Assembly (NCBI GenBank): GCA_038203615.1
Contig: JBBRDU010000052.1
Span: forward strand, 1-19,960
Origin: JBBRDU01 sp038203615
Lineage (GTDB): Bacteria; Verrucomicrobiota; Verrucomicrobiia; Chthoniobacterales; UBA10450
Reading direction: 5' to 3'
DNA: 19,960 nt
How positions within the stretch are numbered: position 1 is the first letter of the stretch; the number at the start of each line of letters is the position of its first letter. This document shows, piece after piece, positions 1 to 7,860 of this stretch. Both the position numbers and the translations under genes were made by a program. The notes under the pieces were generated by a model. It worked only from the letters and a program-made list of their open reading frames with translations, did no database searches and was not told the DNA's origin.

Positions 1-48
1 AGTGGCACCTCCGCTGCTAAGAGAGCTGCAGAATCAACCCTACTTACC

Positions 49-525
49 ATGCTCCTACAAAAAACGCTTCACATGAGTCAGCCGTTGACCGAATGCAAAG
101 CCCGTCTCGCCAGCATTCAGTCTTATCGCCACCAGTTTCTGATGGTCACGAAAGCGACGGTCACGTCGTCCAAGACGATTGATTTTTCGTTTCGTGGACC
201 TTTCGGGTTCCAGGCGAAGACGGTCCTGCTGTCGGTGGACAGCGCGTCGGCCGATGAGTTTGCCTTTGAGTCGGTCGGCGGCAATATCGATTTGATGGGC
301 TTGGTCGAATTTTCAGAGATCCGTCCGCACTGCACGGAAGTGACGCTGGCGGTGCATTACGAAATTAAGAACAAATTGTTCGCCTGGGTCGATCGTCGTC
401 TGCATTTCGTGGACGCCTTCGTCACTTCCGAGCTGCGCAGCATCCGCTCGCACTTCGAAGGAATCGCGGCGCCCTACGTGGAGCAGGAGCCGGTTCTGTC
501 GATGTTCGAGACGGCGGTGGCCTAA
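49..525 (+). CDS. Hypothetical protein, possible SRPBCC/START-like fold
   Basis: A 158-residue soluble protein with no signal peptide or membrane segment. I do not recognise it firmly. The second half alternates beta-strand-like stretches (about residues 55-110) and ends in an amphipathic helix (about 112-142, around 'FAWVDRRLHFVDAFVTSEL') followed by a short tail. That order of sheet then long C-terminal helix resembles the SRPBCC (polyketide cyclase/START) fold, but this is shape resemblance only and no ligand site is evident. The ATG at 49 gives the longest form. A second in-frame ATG at 73 (protein beginning MSQPLTEC) is an equally good start, and neither has a clear Shine-Dalgarno site. 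It is followed directly by an intrinsic terminator and converges with tyrS. The upstream context lies outside the window, so its operon is unknown. Confidence 0.6.
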   Translation: MLLQKTLHMSQPLTECKARLASIQSYRHQFLMVTKATVTSSKTIDFSFRGPFGFQAKTVLLSVDSASADEFAFESVGGNIDLMGLVEFSEIRPHCTEVTLAVHYEIKNKLFAWVDRRLHFVDAFVTSELRSIRSHFEGIAAPYVEQEPVLSMFETAVA

Positions 526-545
526 CCATCGGGTAGCTTTGCAGG

Positions 546-578
546 AAAGCGCGCAGTCGAGAAAGCGGCGCGCTTTTT
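546..578 (+). terminator. Intrinsic terminator after the first gene
   Basis: A perfect 9-bp stem (546-554 with 568-576, AAAGCGCGC/GCGCGCTTT) with a 13-nt loop runs into a T tract at 574-578. It lies 21 bp after the stop of the + strand gene and 10 bp before the stop of the convergent tyrS. On the - strand the stem is followed only by a short pyrimidine run, so termination in that direction is possible but weaker. Confidence 0.75.
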
Positions 579-587
579 CTTGTAGCG

Positions 588-1754
588 CTACTTCACCCGA
601 ACAGCGTGCGTTTTGTCGAGGCGCAGGACTTGTCCGGCGCGCAGATCCATTTTGCCCTGTGGGTCCACCATTTTGGCGCCATCGAGCTGGACGCTGCCTT
701 GCTTGATCAAACGGCTGGCTTCAGCCCGGGATTTTTCGAGATGAAAGGCTTCCAGGTAGGCGGCCACGACGATGTTGAGAGTTTCGTCGTGACGCTGGCC
801 GAAATCAGGCAGCTCCGTGTCACTCAGGCGTTTTTCACTGAACCGAAGATTCCATTCGTCCAGGGTCTTTCCGGCCACGGCGGGCCCGTGATAGAGGCCG
901 ACGATTTCGACGGCCAGCTGTTTCTTGGCCTGCATCGGGTGTTCTCCCGGAGGGACGGTGCGACGAAGCAGGAGAGAGTAATAACGCGCCATCAATTCGT
1001 CTGAGATGCTCATCAGTTTGCCGAACATTTTCGGGGCCGGCTCGCTCACTCCGATGAAATTACCCAGGCTTTTGCTCATTTTCTTGGAGCCGTCCAATCC
1101 CTCCAGGATGGGCAGAAGGAAAACGACCTGTTGCGGCATGCCTTCTTCGCGCTGGAAATCGCGACCGACCAGAATGTTGAAGAGCTGGTCAGTCCCTCCC
1201 AGTTCGACATCCGCTTTGACCATGACCGAGTCCCAGCCCTGCATGATAGGATACTGGATTTCATGGGCATGGATGGGCTGCTGCCGATCGATTCGCTCAC
1301 TGAAATCTTCGCGCTGGAGCATTTGCTGCAAGGTGACGCGACTGTTGAGCCGGATCACTTCTTCGTATCGCATCTGGCGGAACCAATCCCCATTGAAGAC
1401 GATCTCGGTGCGGCTGGCATCGAGGACCTTGAAAGCCTGCTCGCGATAGGTTTGGGCGTTGGCCTGCACTTCGGTGGTGGAGAGATGCGGTCGGGCGGCG
1501 GAGCGGCCGCTCGGATCTCCGATCATTCCGGTGAAATCGCCAATGATGAGGACGGCCTGATGTCCCAGATCCTGGAACTCACGTAATTTCCGCAGGACAA
1601 TGGTGTGCCCGAGGTGAATGTCCGCGCTGGTCGGATCGACTCCGAGTTTGACGCGCAAGGGCCGGCCCAGCGCGAGTTTTTCGCGCAACTCGTGCTCGCT
1701 GATAATCTGGGCGGCGCCGTCTCGAAGAGATGCGAAAGCTTCGTCCGGGTGCAT
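588..1754 (-). CDS. tyrS: Tyrosine--tRNA ligase
   Basis: Class I aminoacyl-tRNA synthetase that activates tyrosine with ATP and charges tRNA-Tyr in the cytoplasm. The Rossmann catalytic domain holds the HIGH-box variant HLGH (residues 47-50), a DPTSADIHLGH block, and a perfect KMSKS loop (225-229) that stabilises the transition state. 'ELGGTDQLFN' (about 184-193) is a conserved active-site strand. An S4-type RNA-binding domain covers about residues 325-388. The 388-residue length and the DFTGMIGDPSGRS signature fit the TyrZ-like branch found in Haemophilus and many environmental bacteria rather than the E. coli TyrS branch. The ATG at 1754 is right because the conserved N-terminus starts immediately. 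It lies 36 bp downstream of a same-strand secreted-protein gene and may be co-transcribed with it. No T-box leader was seen. Confidence 0.97.
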   Translation of the reverse strand: MHPDEAFASLRDGAAQIISEHELREKLALGRPLRVKLGVDPTSADIHLGHTIVLRKLREFQDLGHQAVLIIGDFTGMIGDPSGRSAARPHLSTTEVQANAQTYREQAFKVLDASRTEIVFNGDWFRQMRYEEVIRLNSRVTLQQMLQREDFSERIDRQQPIHAHEIQYPIMQGWDSVMVKADVELGGTDQLFNILVGRDFQREEGMPQQVVFLLPILEGLDGSKKMSKSLGNFIGVSEPAPKMFGKLMSISDELMARYYSLLLRRTVPPGEHPMQAKKQLAVEIVGLYHGPAVAGKTLDEWNLRFSEKRLSDTELPDFGQRHDETLNIVVAAYLEAFHLEKSRAEASRLIKQGSVQLDGAKMVDPQGKMDLRAGQVLRLDKTHAVRVK

Positions 1755-1790
1755 GATCCTAAACCGAATACGGCACCGGCGCGGGTTGCG

Positions 1791-2303
1791 CTATTTGTTC
1801 TTGTTCAGTAACTCGCGCACCTGCTCGATGGTCATCGGCGATTTCAGGTGGTCGAGCGACTTCTGGCTTTTTCCCTGGTCCAGAAAGGGCCGGTTTCCCG
1901 CGAACCCAGTGCTGGCCGCCGCCGCCTTATGACCGTCGCGCAGTTCGACGGAAGCGCGGGCGGTTGGTGTTGCGTAGGAATGTGTCTGTAAGTTGGACCG
2001 CGCGGCCAGGAGCGAATTCCCACTGCCCGAGCTGTTAAAGCTGCCCGCCTTGAACGAGCCCGCCTGGAAGTCGCGCGTGTTGACGTAGGTTCGGGTCATG
2101 GACTTGCGTTGCAGATAGAAGGTTCCGACTCGTGCCCGCTTATCGATGCTGGCTCGATCAGCCGTAAACTTCTTATTCTGGGCGCTGTTCGCCTGAGACG
2201 CGCTCGGCCGGAGCAGCCGGTTCATCAGGTGGTTTTCCTGCTCCTGGGCAAACCCTGGGCAGAGAAGACCAAGAAACAATGCGATCGCCGGCAGACATCT
2301 CAC
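1791..2303 (-). CDS. Small secreted protein of unknown function
   Basis: Reading from a GTG at 2303 gives 170 residues beginning MRCLPAIALFLGLL and a plausible Sec signal peptide with cleavage after PGFA (about residue 19). The frame stays open upstream to a TTG at 2495, but that would place about 64 unlikely residues before the hydrophobic core, so I prefer the GTG even though no Shine-Dalgarno site precedes it. The mature part is basic and polar, rich in Ser, Ala, Lys, Arg and Gln, probably largely disordered. It has a short internal repeat (QAGSF then KAGSF, about residues 80-89) and an apparently structured C-terminal helix 'MTIEQVRELLNKNK'. No catalytic motif or second membrane segment was seen. 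It precedes tyrS by 36 bp on the same strand and is divergent from tadA. Function unknown. Confidence 0.65.
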   Translation of the reverse strand: MRCLPAIALFLGLLCPGFAQEQENHLMNRLLRPSASQANSAQNKKFTADRASIDKRARVGTFYLQRKSMTRTYVNTRDFQAGSFKAGSFNSSGSGNSLLAARSNLQTHSYATPTARASVELRDGHKAAAASTGFAGNRPFLDQGKSQKSLDHLKSPMTIEQVRELLNKNK

Positions 2304-2500
2304 GGAGGGGAGGCTGCCGAACGAGGGCCTCGGTTGTAAAGAAAATACGTCCGCCCAGCCGAGGCTGGAGATCCGACTCTGCCGGAGAGTAGGCCGCGCC
2401 GCGATTTGGTCGTAGCCTTTCATTCTGTGGTTCGCCGTGCGAATCTGTAGGCTGTCTTTTAAAGGTGTCTCCCGGATGCTTTTCGGACGTCTCAAAGTTC

Positions 2501-2986
2501 ATGGCTGACCCTCAAGATCTTGTGCGCGATGACGATTTCATGCGCGAAGCCTTGCGCCTGGCGATCAAGGCTGACAAGGCCGACGAGGTGCCCGTCGGAG
2601 CAGTAGTGGTGCGGGCGGGCCGCATCATTGCACGGGCTTATAATCAGGTAGAGATGCTGAAAGACGCAACCGCCCACGCCGAGATGCTGGCCCTGACGCA
2701 GGCCGAGGCGGCGGTGGGCGACTGGCGTTTGAATGAATGCGAACTCTACGTTACGAAAGAACCGTGCATCATGTGTGCGGGAGCGCTCGTGCATGTGCGA
2801 ATTCGGCGCGTTATTTTCGGATGTTCCGATCCGCGGAGTGGAGCCGCGGGCGGATTGATCAATCTCCTGCAACATCCGGCCCTGAATCATCACTGTGAAA
2901 TCACGGCGGGAGTGCTGCAAAACGAGAGCGCGGCGATTCTGCAGGATTTTTTTCGGAAAAAAAGGAGCGCGGAAGAGGAAATGTGA
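2501..2986 (+). CDS. tadA: tRNA-specific adenosine deaminase TadA
   Basis: Zinc-dependent deaminase that converts adenosine-34 to inosine in the tRNA-Arg(ACG) anticodon, allowing it to read CGU, CGC and CGA. With the ATG at 2501 the protein has 161 residues, close to the E. coli length. The deaminase signature is intact: HAE at 59-61 (zinc ligand His59 and proton shuttle Glu61) and PCIMC at 88-92 (zinc ligands Cys89 and Cys92). The C-terminal portion 'GGLINLLQHPALNH...EITAGVL' followed by a helix ending FFRKKR is typical of TadA rather than of cytosine or guanine deaminases. An upstream in-frame start at 2465 adds twelve unconserved residues and is less likely. The gene is divergent from the small secreted-protein gene; the roughly 200 bp between the two starts should hold both promoters, but I could not pick a convincing one. 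Confidence 0.95.
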   Translation: MADPQDLVRDDDFMREALRLAIKADKADEVPVGAVVVRAGRIIARAYNQVEMLKDATAHAEMLALTQAEAAVGDWRLNECELYVTKEPCIMCAGALVHVRIRRVIFGCSDPRSGAAGGLINLLQHPALNHHCEITAGVLQNESAAILQDFFRKKRSAEEEM

Positions 2987-3008
2987 TTTCGGAGCGCGGG
3001 GAAAAGAA

Positions 3009-3044
3009 GGATAGGAATAGGAACGAGAATAAGAATAGAAGAAT
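3009..3044. repeat. Purine-only-like hexamer repeat (GAATAG-type)
   Basis: Five consecutive six-base units (GGATAG, GAATAG, GAACGA, GAATAA, GAATAG at 3009-3038) followed by a degenerate AAGAAT. The strand is almost pure purine with T at fixed spacing and contrasts with the GC-rich genes around it. It fills the gap between tadA and the ABC operon. No hairpin is possible, so it is not a terminator. Confidence 0.6.
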
Positions 3045-3136
3045 GAGCGTGAGAGTTCAGCCGGCTGGTGTTTGATCTCTATCAATGGGTGACGCAGGGT
3101 CCGGGGATGGCGAAGCAGAGATCCAAAATCAGCAGC

Positions 3137-3850
3137 ATGAACCAGGAAAACGCAGCCACCAACCTCTCGGCGACACCGCTCGTCCTGGCCGCCAGCGACG
3201 TCACCAAAGCCTACGCCAACCGGCCGGTATTGCGCGGCGTCTCCCTCGAGCTTCGGGCGGGTGAGCGCCTGGCCTTGACTGGCCCCTCCGGCAGCGGCAA
3301 ATCCACCCTGCTGAATTGCCTCGGCGGGGTGGACCGCCCCGATTCCGGGAGCATTCGCTTCAAGGACATTTCGCTGGAGTCGCTCGACGCCGACGGCCTG
3401 ACGGAGGTGCGGCGCCGCGATATCGGTACCATCTTTCAATTCTTTCACCTGCTGCCCACGTTGACGGCATCGGAAAACGTCGAGCTGCCGTTGCAATTAA
3501 ACGGCATCGCCTCGACGATTCGTGCCGAACGCGTCCGGGCGCTCCTGGATCGGGTCGGTTTGGCCGACCGCGCCGGTGCTTTTCCGGATCAACTTTCGGG
3601 CGGCGAAATGCAACGCGTTGCCATCGCCCGCGCGCTCGCCCATAAACCCTCTGTCTTACTGGCCGATGAACCGACGGGAAATCTTGATACCCGCAATGGC
3701 GCCATCATTCTTGAGCTCTTGCGAGAGCTTTCCGACGAGACTGGCATCGCTCTCATCCTGGTCACGCACAGCGGGGCAGCTGCCCAGATCTGTCATCGCG
3801 AAATCCATCTGCTCGATGGAAAAATCGGAGGCGAGCGGGCCAGGGACTAG
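3137..3850 (+). CDS. ABC transporter ATP-binding protein (LolD/MacB-type, AttE/F-like)
   Basis: Cytoplasmic ATPase of an ABC complex. From the ATG at 3137 it has 237 residues. All nucleotide-binding motifs are intact: Walker A GPSGSGKST (49-57), Q-loop Gln101, signature LSGGEMQ (153-159), Walker B VLLADEP with catalytic Glu178, D-loop 'TGNLD', and switch His211. The sequence IGTIFQFFHLLPTLTA after the Walker A region and the GNLD D-loop are characteristic of the LolD/MacB/FtsE group, which partners FtsX-like permeases and usually performs mechanotransmission or lipoprotein/peptide extrusion rather than channel-type transport. Upstream in-frame starts exist at 3107 (ATG) and 3068 (GTG) but add unconserved residues. 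Its stop is 2 bp before the permease ATG, so translation is coupled. It is the first gene of a three-gene operon with the permease and the lipocalin-like protein. Confidence 0.93.
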   Translation: MNQENAATNLSATPLVLAASDVTKAYANRPVLRGVSLELRAGERLALTGPSGSGKSTLLNCLGGVDRPDSGSIRFKDISLESLDADGLTEVRRRDIGTIFQFFHLLPTLTASENVELPLQLNGIASTIRAERVRALLDRVGLADRAGAFPDQLSGGEMQRVAIARALAHKPSVLLADEPTGNLDTRNGAIILELLRELSDETGIALILVTHSGAAAQICHREIHLLDGKIGGERARD

Positions 3851-3852
3851 AA

Positions 3853-6513
3853 ATGGCGGCGAGCAATAAAGCGGTGTTGGGGATTCTCTGGTCGCGCTTC
3901 GCCTGGCGGCACTGGCGGATCTCGCCGATCTCTTCGGTTCTGCTGCTGCTGATTTTGGCCATCGGTGTAGCCGCCTTTGTTTCCATCCGGCTGGCCAATC
4001 GCGCCGCGGTCGCCAGCTTTCAAAATTTCTCCGACCTGATCACTTCGGGAAGCGACGGAATTATCATGGCGCCGGCCGGAGCCTTGTCCGAATTGGTTTT
4101 GACCGAACTGCGGCAGCTGCTGGGCCCCGAACCGGTCAATCTCGTGGCCGTGGTAGAGACGAGCGCGGTGCCGCCGCGTCGCGATGAAGATGAGACCATC
4201 GGTTCGCGTCCGGTGTTTCAACTGCTTGGACTCGACCTTCCGGCGCTGGTCAATCTCTCCGGTCAGCAAACCAATGGCCGCGGCTGGCTCGGAACCGCCA
4301 CCTCGCGGGGCACTGACGGTTCCAGGAAAGAGTTCACCGAGGTCTTGCGAAATCCCCTGGCCGTTTTCATCAGCGAAGCTCTGGCCAGGCGCGACCAGCT
4401 GCAGATCGACTCGCCGTTGCCCCTGGTGATCAATGAACATGCGGTTGAACTGCGGGTCGCGGGCATCATCCCGACCGATCCGAGCCAGCCGGCAGTTCCC
4501 CCGCATCTGCTCATCATGGACTTGCCTGCGCTCCAGCGTTTGACGGATAAGACGGGGCAATTGGATCGAATTGAATTGCTTCTGGAAGCGGGTCCGCGGC
4601 GGGCCCAGCAGTGGGCCTTAATCAGGAAGAAACTGGAGGCGGCCAGTTCATCAAGGAGCGGGCGCTGGCTGCTCAGCACTCCGGCCGATCGGCGGGCGGC
4701 GGCGTCGACCATGACGCAGGCTTTCCGGTTGAATCTCGACATCCTCTCGCTGCTCGCCCTGCTGGTCGGGCTTTATCTCGTTTTTCAGGGGCTCGAAGGC
4801 GCAGTCGTGCGCCGACGGAGTGAAATTGCCGTGCTCCGTTCGTTAGGGGTGACGTCGCGTCAGGTGCAAGGCGCGTGGCTCGTGGAAGCGGCTGCGATCG
4901 GATTGGCCGGTGGTTTGATCGGTCTCGTTCTCGGCTGGTTGGGCGCGCAGTTCGCCGTGCGCATGGTCGCTCGAACCGTCAACACGCTCTACTACGCCAG
5001 TTCAGTTGATTCGGCGGCGTTCAGTTTCGGTGAGGCTATCGTTGCCTTGATCGTGGCGATCACAGCCGCCACCGTGGCCGGATGGCGACCGGCGCGAGTC
5101 GCGGCTAATACGCCGCCGGCCCAGATCGCCTTGCGCACAGGCGCGGCCACTTATCCGGGAGGTCAATGGCTGCGGCGTCCCGGACTCGGTCTGACCCTCA
5201 TCGTCCTGGGCGGGCTGCTGGCCAGTCTGCCGCCGCTGCGATTGGCTGGCGGCGGGCGCCTGCCGCTGGCTGCTTATGCCGCTGGCTTGTGCTGGATTTT
5301 CGGCGCGGGAATTTTTGCCGGCAACGTTCTGGCCTGGTTGGGACGCCTTTTTGCGCGGTTCAGAATCGATTCGGTCGGGTTGCGGCTGGCTGGCAGTCAT
5401 CTGCGCGCACCGAGCGGGCGGCACCGGTTGGCGGTGGCGGCCTTGGTTTGCGCCGTGGGCATGACCGCGGGCATGGCCATTCTCGTGGGAAGCTTTGAAA
5501 CGACCATGCGCGGCTGGATTTCCCGGACCTTTCAAGCCGATCTCTACATTTCGAGCGACGGGGCGCAATCGGCCTCGTCGACCAGCCGCATTTCACCGGC
5601 CACCTGGAAAAACGTGGTGACGAACCCCGCGGTCGAGCGGGCGAACGTCATTCAAGTTACGGAAATCAATTTGGGCGGGGTGACCACCCTGCTGATGGGC
5701 AGCCAGCTCGCTTTCTTCCGGGATTACGCGCGGCCGGCCTGGTTAAGTCCGCCCTTGCACGAGGATGTTTTTGATCCGGAGCGAAACGCCGGCCTTGCGC
5801 TGGTGAGCGAAGCCTTTTCCGAACGATTCCGCGTGCATCGCGGCGATCGGATGCAAGTGCCAACGCCCATCGGTCCGCGCAGCCTGACCATCGCGGGCGT
5901 ATTCGCGGATTACGGCAACGAACGGGGCTCCCTCCTGATCGAGCGACAGCTTTTTTCCGACTGGTTAGGCAACGAACTGGCGTCGAGTTTGATTCTTGCG
6001 CTCAAGCCCGGGGCCAACGCCGAGAGGCTGCGGGCCGAACTCCGGGCGGCCTACCCCGGTCTCGGCGTTTTCACGAGCAGCTATTTGCGGGACGAGGCGC
6101 TGCGAATTTTTCGCCAGACTTTTACTGTCACCTACGCGCTCGAGCTGATTGGCATCATCGTGGCCGTGGCCGGGCTGGTTTTCACCATGGCCAGTCTTCT
6201 ATGGGAGCGGCGCGGGGACCTTGCTACTTTGCGTTCACTCGGTTTACGACGGAAGGAACTGGCCGGCGCGGCCGCCTGGGAAGGCGCACTGACGGCAGCC
6301 GCGGGACTTTTGACCGGACTGGCCGTAAGTCTGGCCCTCGGGTGGCTGCTCATCTACCGCATCAACAAGCAAACCTTCGGCTGGACGCTGCAGACCGACT
6401 GGCCGGTGCGGCAGTTGAGCGTGCTGGCCCTGCTGGTGCTGGCCAGCGCGACCATGGCCGCCTGGTTCGTCGGAGGTTGGGCCACGCGGCTGCCGGCGGA
6501 CCGGGAAGAATAA
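3853..6513 (+). CDS. ABC transporter permease with two FtsX domains (AttG/YbbP-like)
   Basis: An 886-residue inner-membrane permease. The layout is one transmembrane helix at about 27-46, a large periplasmic domain (47-292), an FtsX-like helical bundle (about 293-412, with the typical cytosolic loop 'RRRSEIAVLRSLGVT'), two further helices around 440-500, another near 525-547, a second periplasmic domain (548-760), and a second FtsX bundle (761-877, with loop 'RRGDLATLRSLGLRRKEL'). About ten helices in total. This duplicated architecture in a single chain, about 800-900 residues long, is that of the YbbP/AttG-type permeases, unlike the shorter LolC/LolE or MacB. It starts 2 bp after the ATPase stop and ends 6 bp before the lipocalin-like gene, so the three very likely act together. 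The substrate cannot be told from sequence; a hydrophobic or envelope-linked cargo is an inference from the lipocalin partner. Confidence 0.92.
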   Translation: MAASNKAVLGILWSRFAWRHWRISPISSVLLLLILAIGVAAFVSIRLANRAAVASFQNFSDLITSGSDGIIMAPAGALSELVLTELRQLLGPEPVNLVAVVETSAVPPRRDEDETIGSRPVFQLLGLDLPALVNLSGQQTNGRGWLGTATSRGTDGSRKEFTEVLRNPLAVFISEALARRDQLQIDSPLPLVINEHAVELRVAGIIPTDPSQPAVPPHLLIMDLPALQRLTDKTGQLDRIELLLEAGPRRAQQWALIRKKLEAASSSRSGRWLLSTPADRRAAASTMTQAFRLNLDILSLLALLVGLYLVFQGLEGAVVRRRSEIAVLRSLGVTSRQVQGAWLVEAAAIGLAGGLIGLVLGWLGAQFAVRMVARTVNTLYYASSVDSAAFSFGEAIVALIVAITAATVAGWRPARVAANTPPAQIALRTGAATYPGGQWLRRPGLGLTLIVLGGLLASLPPLRLAGGGRLPLAAYAAGLCWIFGAGIFAGNVLAWLGRLFARFRIDSVGLRLAGSHLRAPSGRHRLAVAALVCAVGMTAGMAILVGSFETTMRGWISRTFQADLYISSDGAQSASSTSRISPATWKNVVTNPAVERANVIQVTEINLGGVTTLLMGSQLAFFRDYARPAWLSPPLHEDVFDPERNAGLALVSEAFSERFRVHRGDRMQVPTPIGPRSLTIAGVFADYGNERGSLLIERQLFSDWLGNELASSLILALKPGANAERLRAELRAAYPGLGVFTSSYLRDEALRIFRQTFTVTYALELIGIIVAVAGLVFTMASLLWERRGDLATLRSLGLRRKELAGAAAWEGALTAAAGLLTGLAVSLALGWLLIYRINKQTFGWTLQTDWPVRQLSVLALLVLASATMAAWFVGGWATRLPADREE

Positions 6514-6519
6514 GAAGCG

Positions 6520-7695
6520 ATGAATTTTGACCTGGAAAGAGAATGGGGGCGCGCGAACGGCATCGTGCTCGCGCTCCTGCTGCATTGTCATGTGGTTTGT
6601 GCGGCGGAAACCCCCGCGCTGAACGCGGAGGGCTTTGCCATCCCTCAGGCGAACCGGCAATTCGCTTTTCCGCGTGATCACGGAAGCCATCCTGAATTTG
6701 CCATCGAGTGGTGGTATGTGACCGGCCATCTGGTCACCACCGATCAAGCGCAGTTCGGTTTCCAAGCCACCTTCTTTCGCCGGGCCCTCGTCCGCCCGGG
6801 CGTGCCGGATAATTCTCCGCCGCCCACTTTCGGAAACGACCAGATCTACCTAGCGCACATGGCACTGGTCGATCGGGCCTCGGGTGTTTTCCGTTCTCAG
6901 GAACGGTTAAACCGCGCGGGCTGGGACGCAGGGGCGGCCAGGAACACGCTCGACGTCCGCAATGGAAATTGGTCACTTCGTTTGTCTCCGGAAAAATCAG
7001 CTGGCGCGGGAAAAGAAGTTTTTGAATTGCAGTCCACCGTCGGCGCCGATGCGGCCCTGATGCTAACTTTGACGCCGAAAAAACCGTTGGTCATTTTTGG
7101 CACGAACGGCGTTTCACGCAAAGCGGCCGAGGCTAGCGCATCCAGTCATTACCTGACCTATAGCCGGCTGTCAGCCAGCGGGAGGCTCATGCTCGACGGA
7201 ACCAGCCGGGACGTAAGTGGTGAGGCATGGATGGATCATGAGTTTAGTAGCAGCCAGCTCGGTGAAGGCCAGATTGGTTGGGATTGGTTGAGTCTGCAGT
7301 TGTTCGACGGGCGCGAATTGATGGCCTACCGGATGCGCCGCACCGATGGCTCGACGGATCCCTACTCGACGGTGGCGTGGAATGACGGACAGGGCGTGGT
7401 TCGTCAGATCGGCCCGAATGATTTTACCTGGACGGTGCAGCAGCGCTGGCATAGTCGCGTGACCGGTGCGGATTACCCGTCCCTGGTGCAGTTGGTGGCG
7501 AAAAATCCGGCAACCGGCAAACCGGAAACCTTTATCGTGCAACCGATGGTGGCCGATCAGGAACTCTCCGGCAAGGTGGGCGGGGTGGCCTACTGGGAAG
7601 GCGCCTGCCGAGTATGGGATGAGAACAAAAAGGAAATCGGGCGCGCTTACATGGAACTCACCGGTTACGGCGAAAGCCTGAAGGAAAAATTTTAG
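6520..7695 (+). CDS. Secreted lipocalin-like protein of the AttH/CrtC family
   Basis: A 391-residue exported protein. Residues 1-29 form a signal peptide (charged start, hydrophobic core 'GIVLALLLHCHVV', cleavage near VCAA). The mature protein carries the family hallmarks: FPRDHGSHPEF followed by EWWYVTGH (63-70), 'FGFQATFFRR' (79-88), and in the second half 'AWMDHEFSS' (about 235) and 'GWDWLSLQL...GRELMAYRMRR' (about 253). These belong to Pfam CrtC/AttH (PF07143) plus the Lipocalin_9 half, a tandem lipocalin-like fold expected to bind a hydrophobic ligand in the periplasm. Family members were first named as carotenoid 1,2-hydratases, but those linked to an FtsX-type ABC transporter are AttH-like, and that is the context here: the gene starts 6 bp after the permease. 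Role in ligand hand-off to or from the ABC complex is inference. Confidence 0.9.
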   Translation: MNFDLEREWGRANGIVLALLLHCHVVCAAETPALNAEGFAIPQANRQFAFPRDHGSHPEFAIEWWYVTGHLVTTDQAQFGFQATFFRRALVRPGVPDNSPPPTFGNDQIYLAHMALVDRASGVFRSQERLNRAGWDAGAARNTLDVRNGNWSLRLSPEKSAGAGKEVFELQSTVGADAALMLTLTPKKPLVIFGTNGVSRKAAEASASSHYLTYSRLSASGRLMLDGTSRDVSGEAWMDHEFSSSQLGEGQIGWDWLSLQLFDGRELMAYRMRRTDGSTDPYSTVAWNDGQGVVRQIGPNDFTWTVQQRWHSRVTGADYPSLVQLVAKNPATGKPETFIVQPMVADQELSGKVGGVAYWEGACRVWDENKKEIGRAYMELTGYGESLKEKF

Positions 7696-7860
7696 GCCTG
7701 GGCCGGAAGTCGCCCTGGATGCGGGATTCATCAGTCGCTCAGGGCCAACATAGTGGCTGCCTCGCTAGGATTAGAACCGCGTAAAACGGCTTCGCCGCAC
7801 GCGGTGGAGGTGTAATGGAATACGGCATGGCCACGTGCCCCGAAGTTTTTGGGGTTTAGG
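7696..7860. other. Non-coding gap downstream of tRNA-Gln, with hairpin
   Basis: No gene is evident between the lipocalin stop and the tRNA. The gap holds the degenerate tRNA 3'-end copy (7754-7778) and, abutting it, an interrupted hairpin at 7777-7804: outer stem CCGCGT/ACGCGG and inner stem CGGC/GCCG around TTC. On the - strand the inner stem is followed by TTTT, so it could be a weak terminator for the tRNA transcript. Confidence 0.45.
7754..7778 (-). repeat. Degenerate copy of the tRNA-Gln 3' end
   Basis: Twenty-five bases match the 3' end of the tRNA-Gln gene (7861-7885) at 23 positions, in the same orientation, covering the CCA end, discriminator base, 3' acceptor strand and most of the T arm. 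The two differences fall in the T arm (one in the 3' T stem, one replacing the G of the TTCGA loop motif), so this copy could not be functional. Similarity stops sharply afterwards. Such a copy is what an old integration site or a decayed tandem tRNA would leave. Confidence 0.7.

Noticed and set aside
3068..3136. N-terminal extension of the ABC ATPase from GTG 3068
   Set aside because: The added residues resemble nothing in the family; the ATG at 3137 gives the usual length and N-terminus.
2492..3496. 334-codon open frame on the - strand across tadA and the ABC ATPase start
   Set aside because: It is antisense to two well-conserved genes, its product has no recognisable domain, and the Tyr/Ser-rich stretch in it merely translates the hexamer repeat.
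3847..4560. 237-codon open frame on the - strand inside the permease gene
   Set aside because: Antisense shadow in GC-rich DNA; polar, low-complexity product and full overlap with a conserved permease.
6520..7695. Carotenoid 1,2-hydratase (CrtC)
   Set aside because: The protein is in the same Pfam family, but no carotenoid genes are near and the operon with an FtsX-type ABC transporter fits the AttH branch.
7696..7860. Second functional tRNA gene downstream of tRNA-Gln
   Set aside because: Only the 3' end is present, with changes in the T stem and T loop; no D or anticodon arm can be folded.
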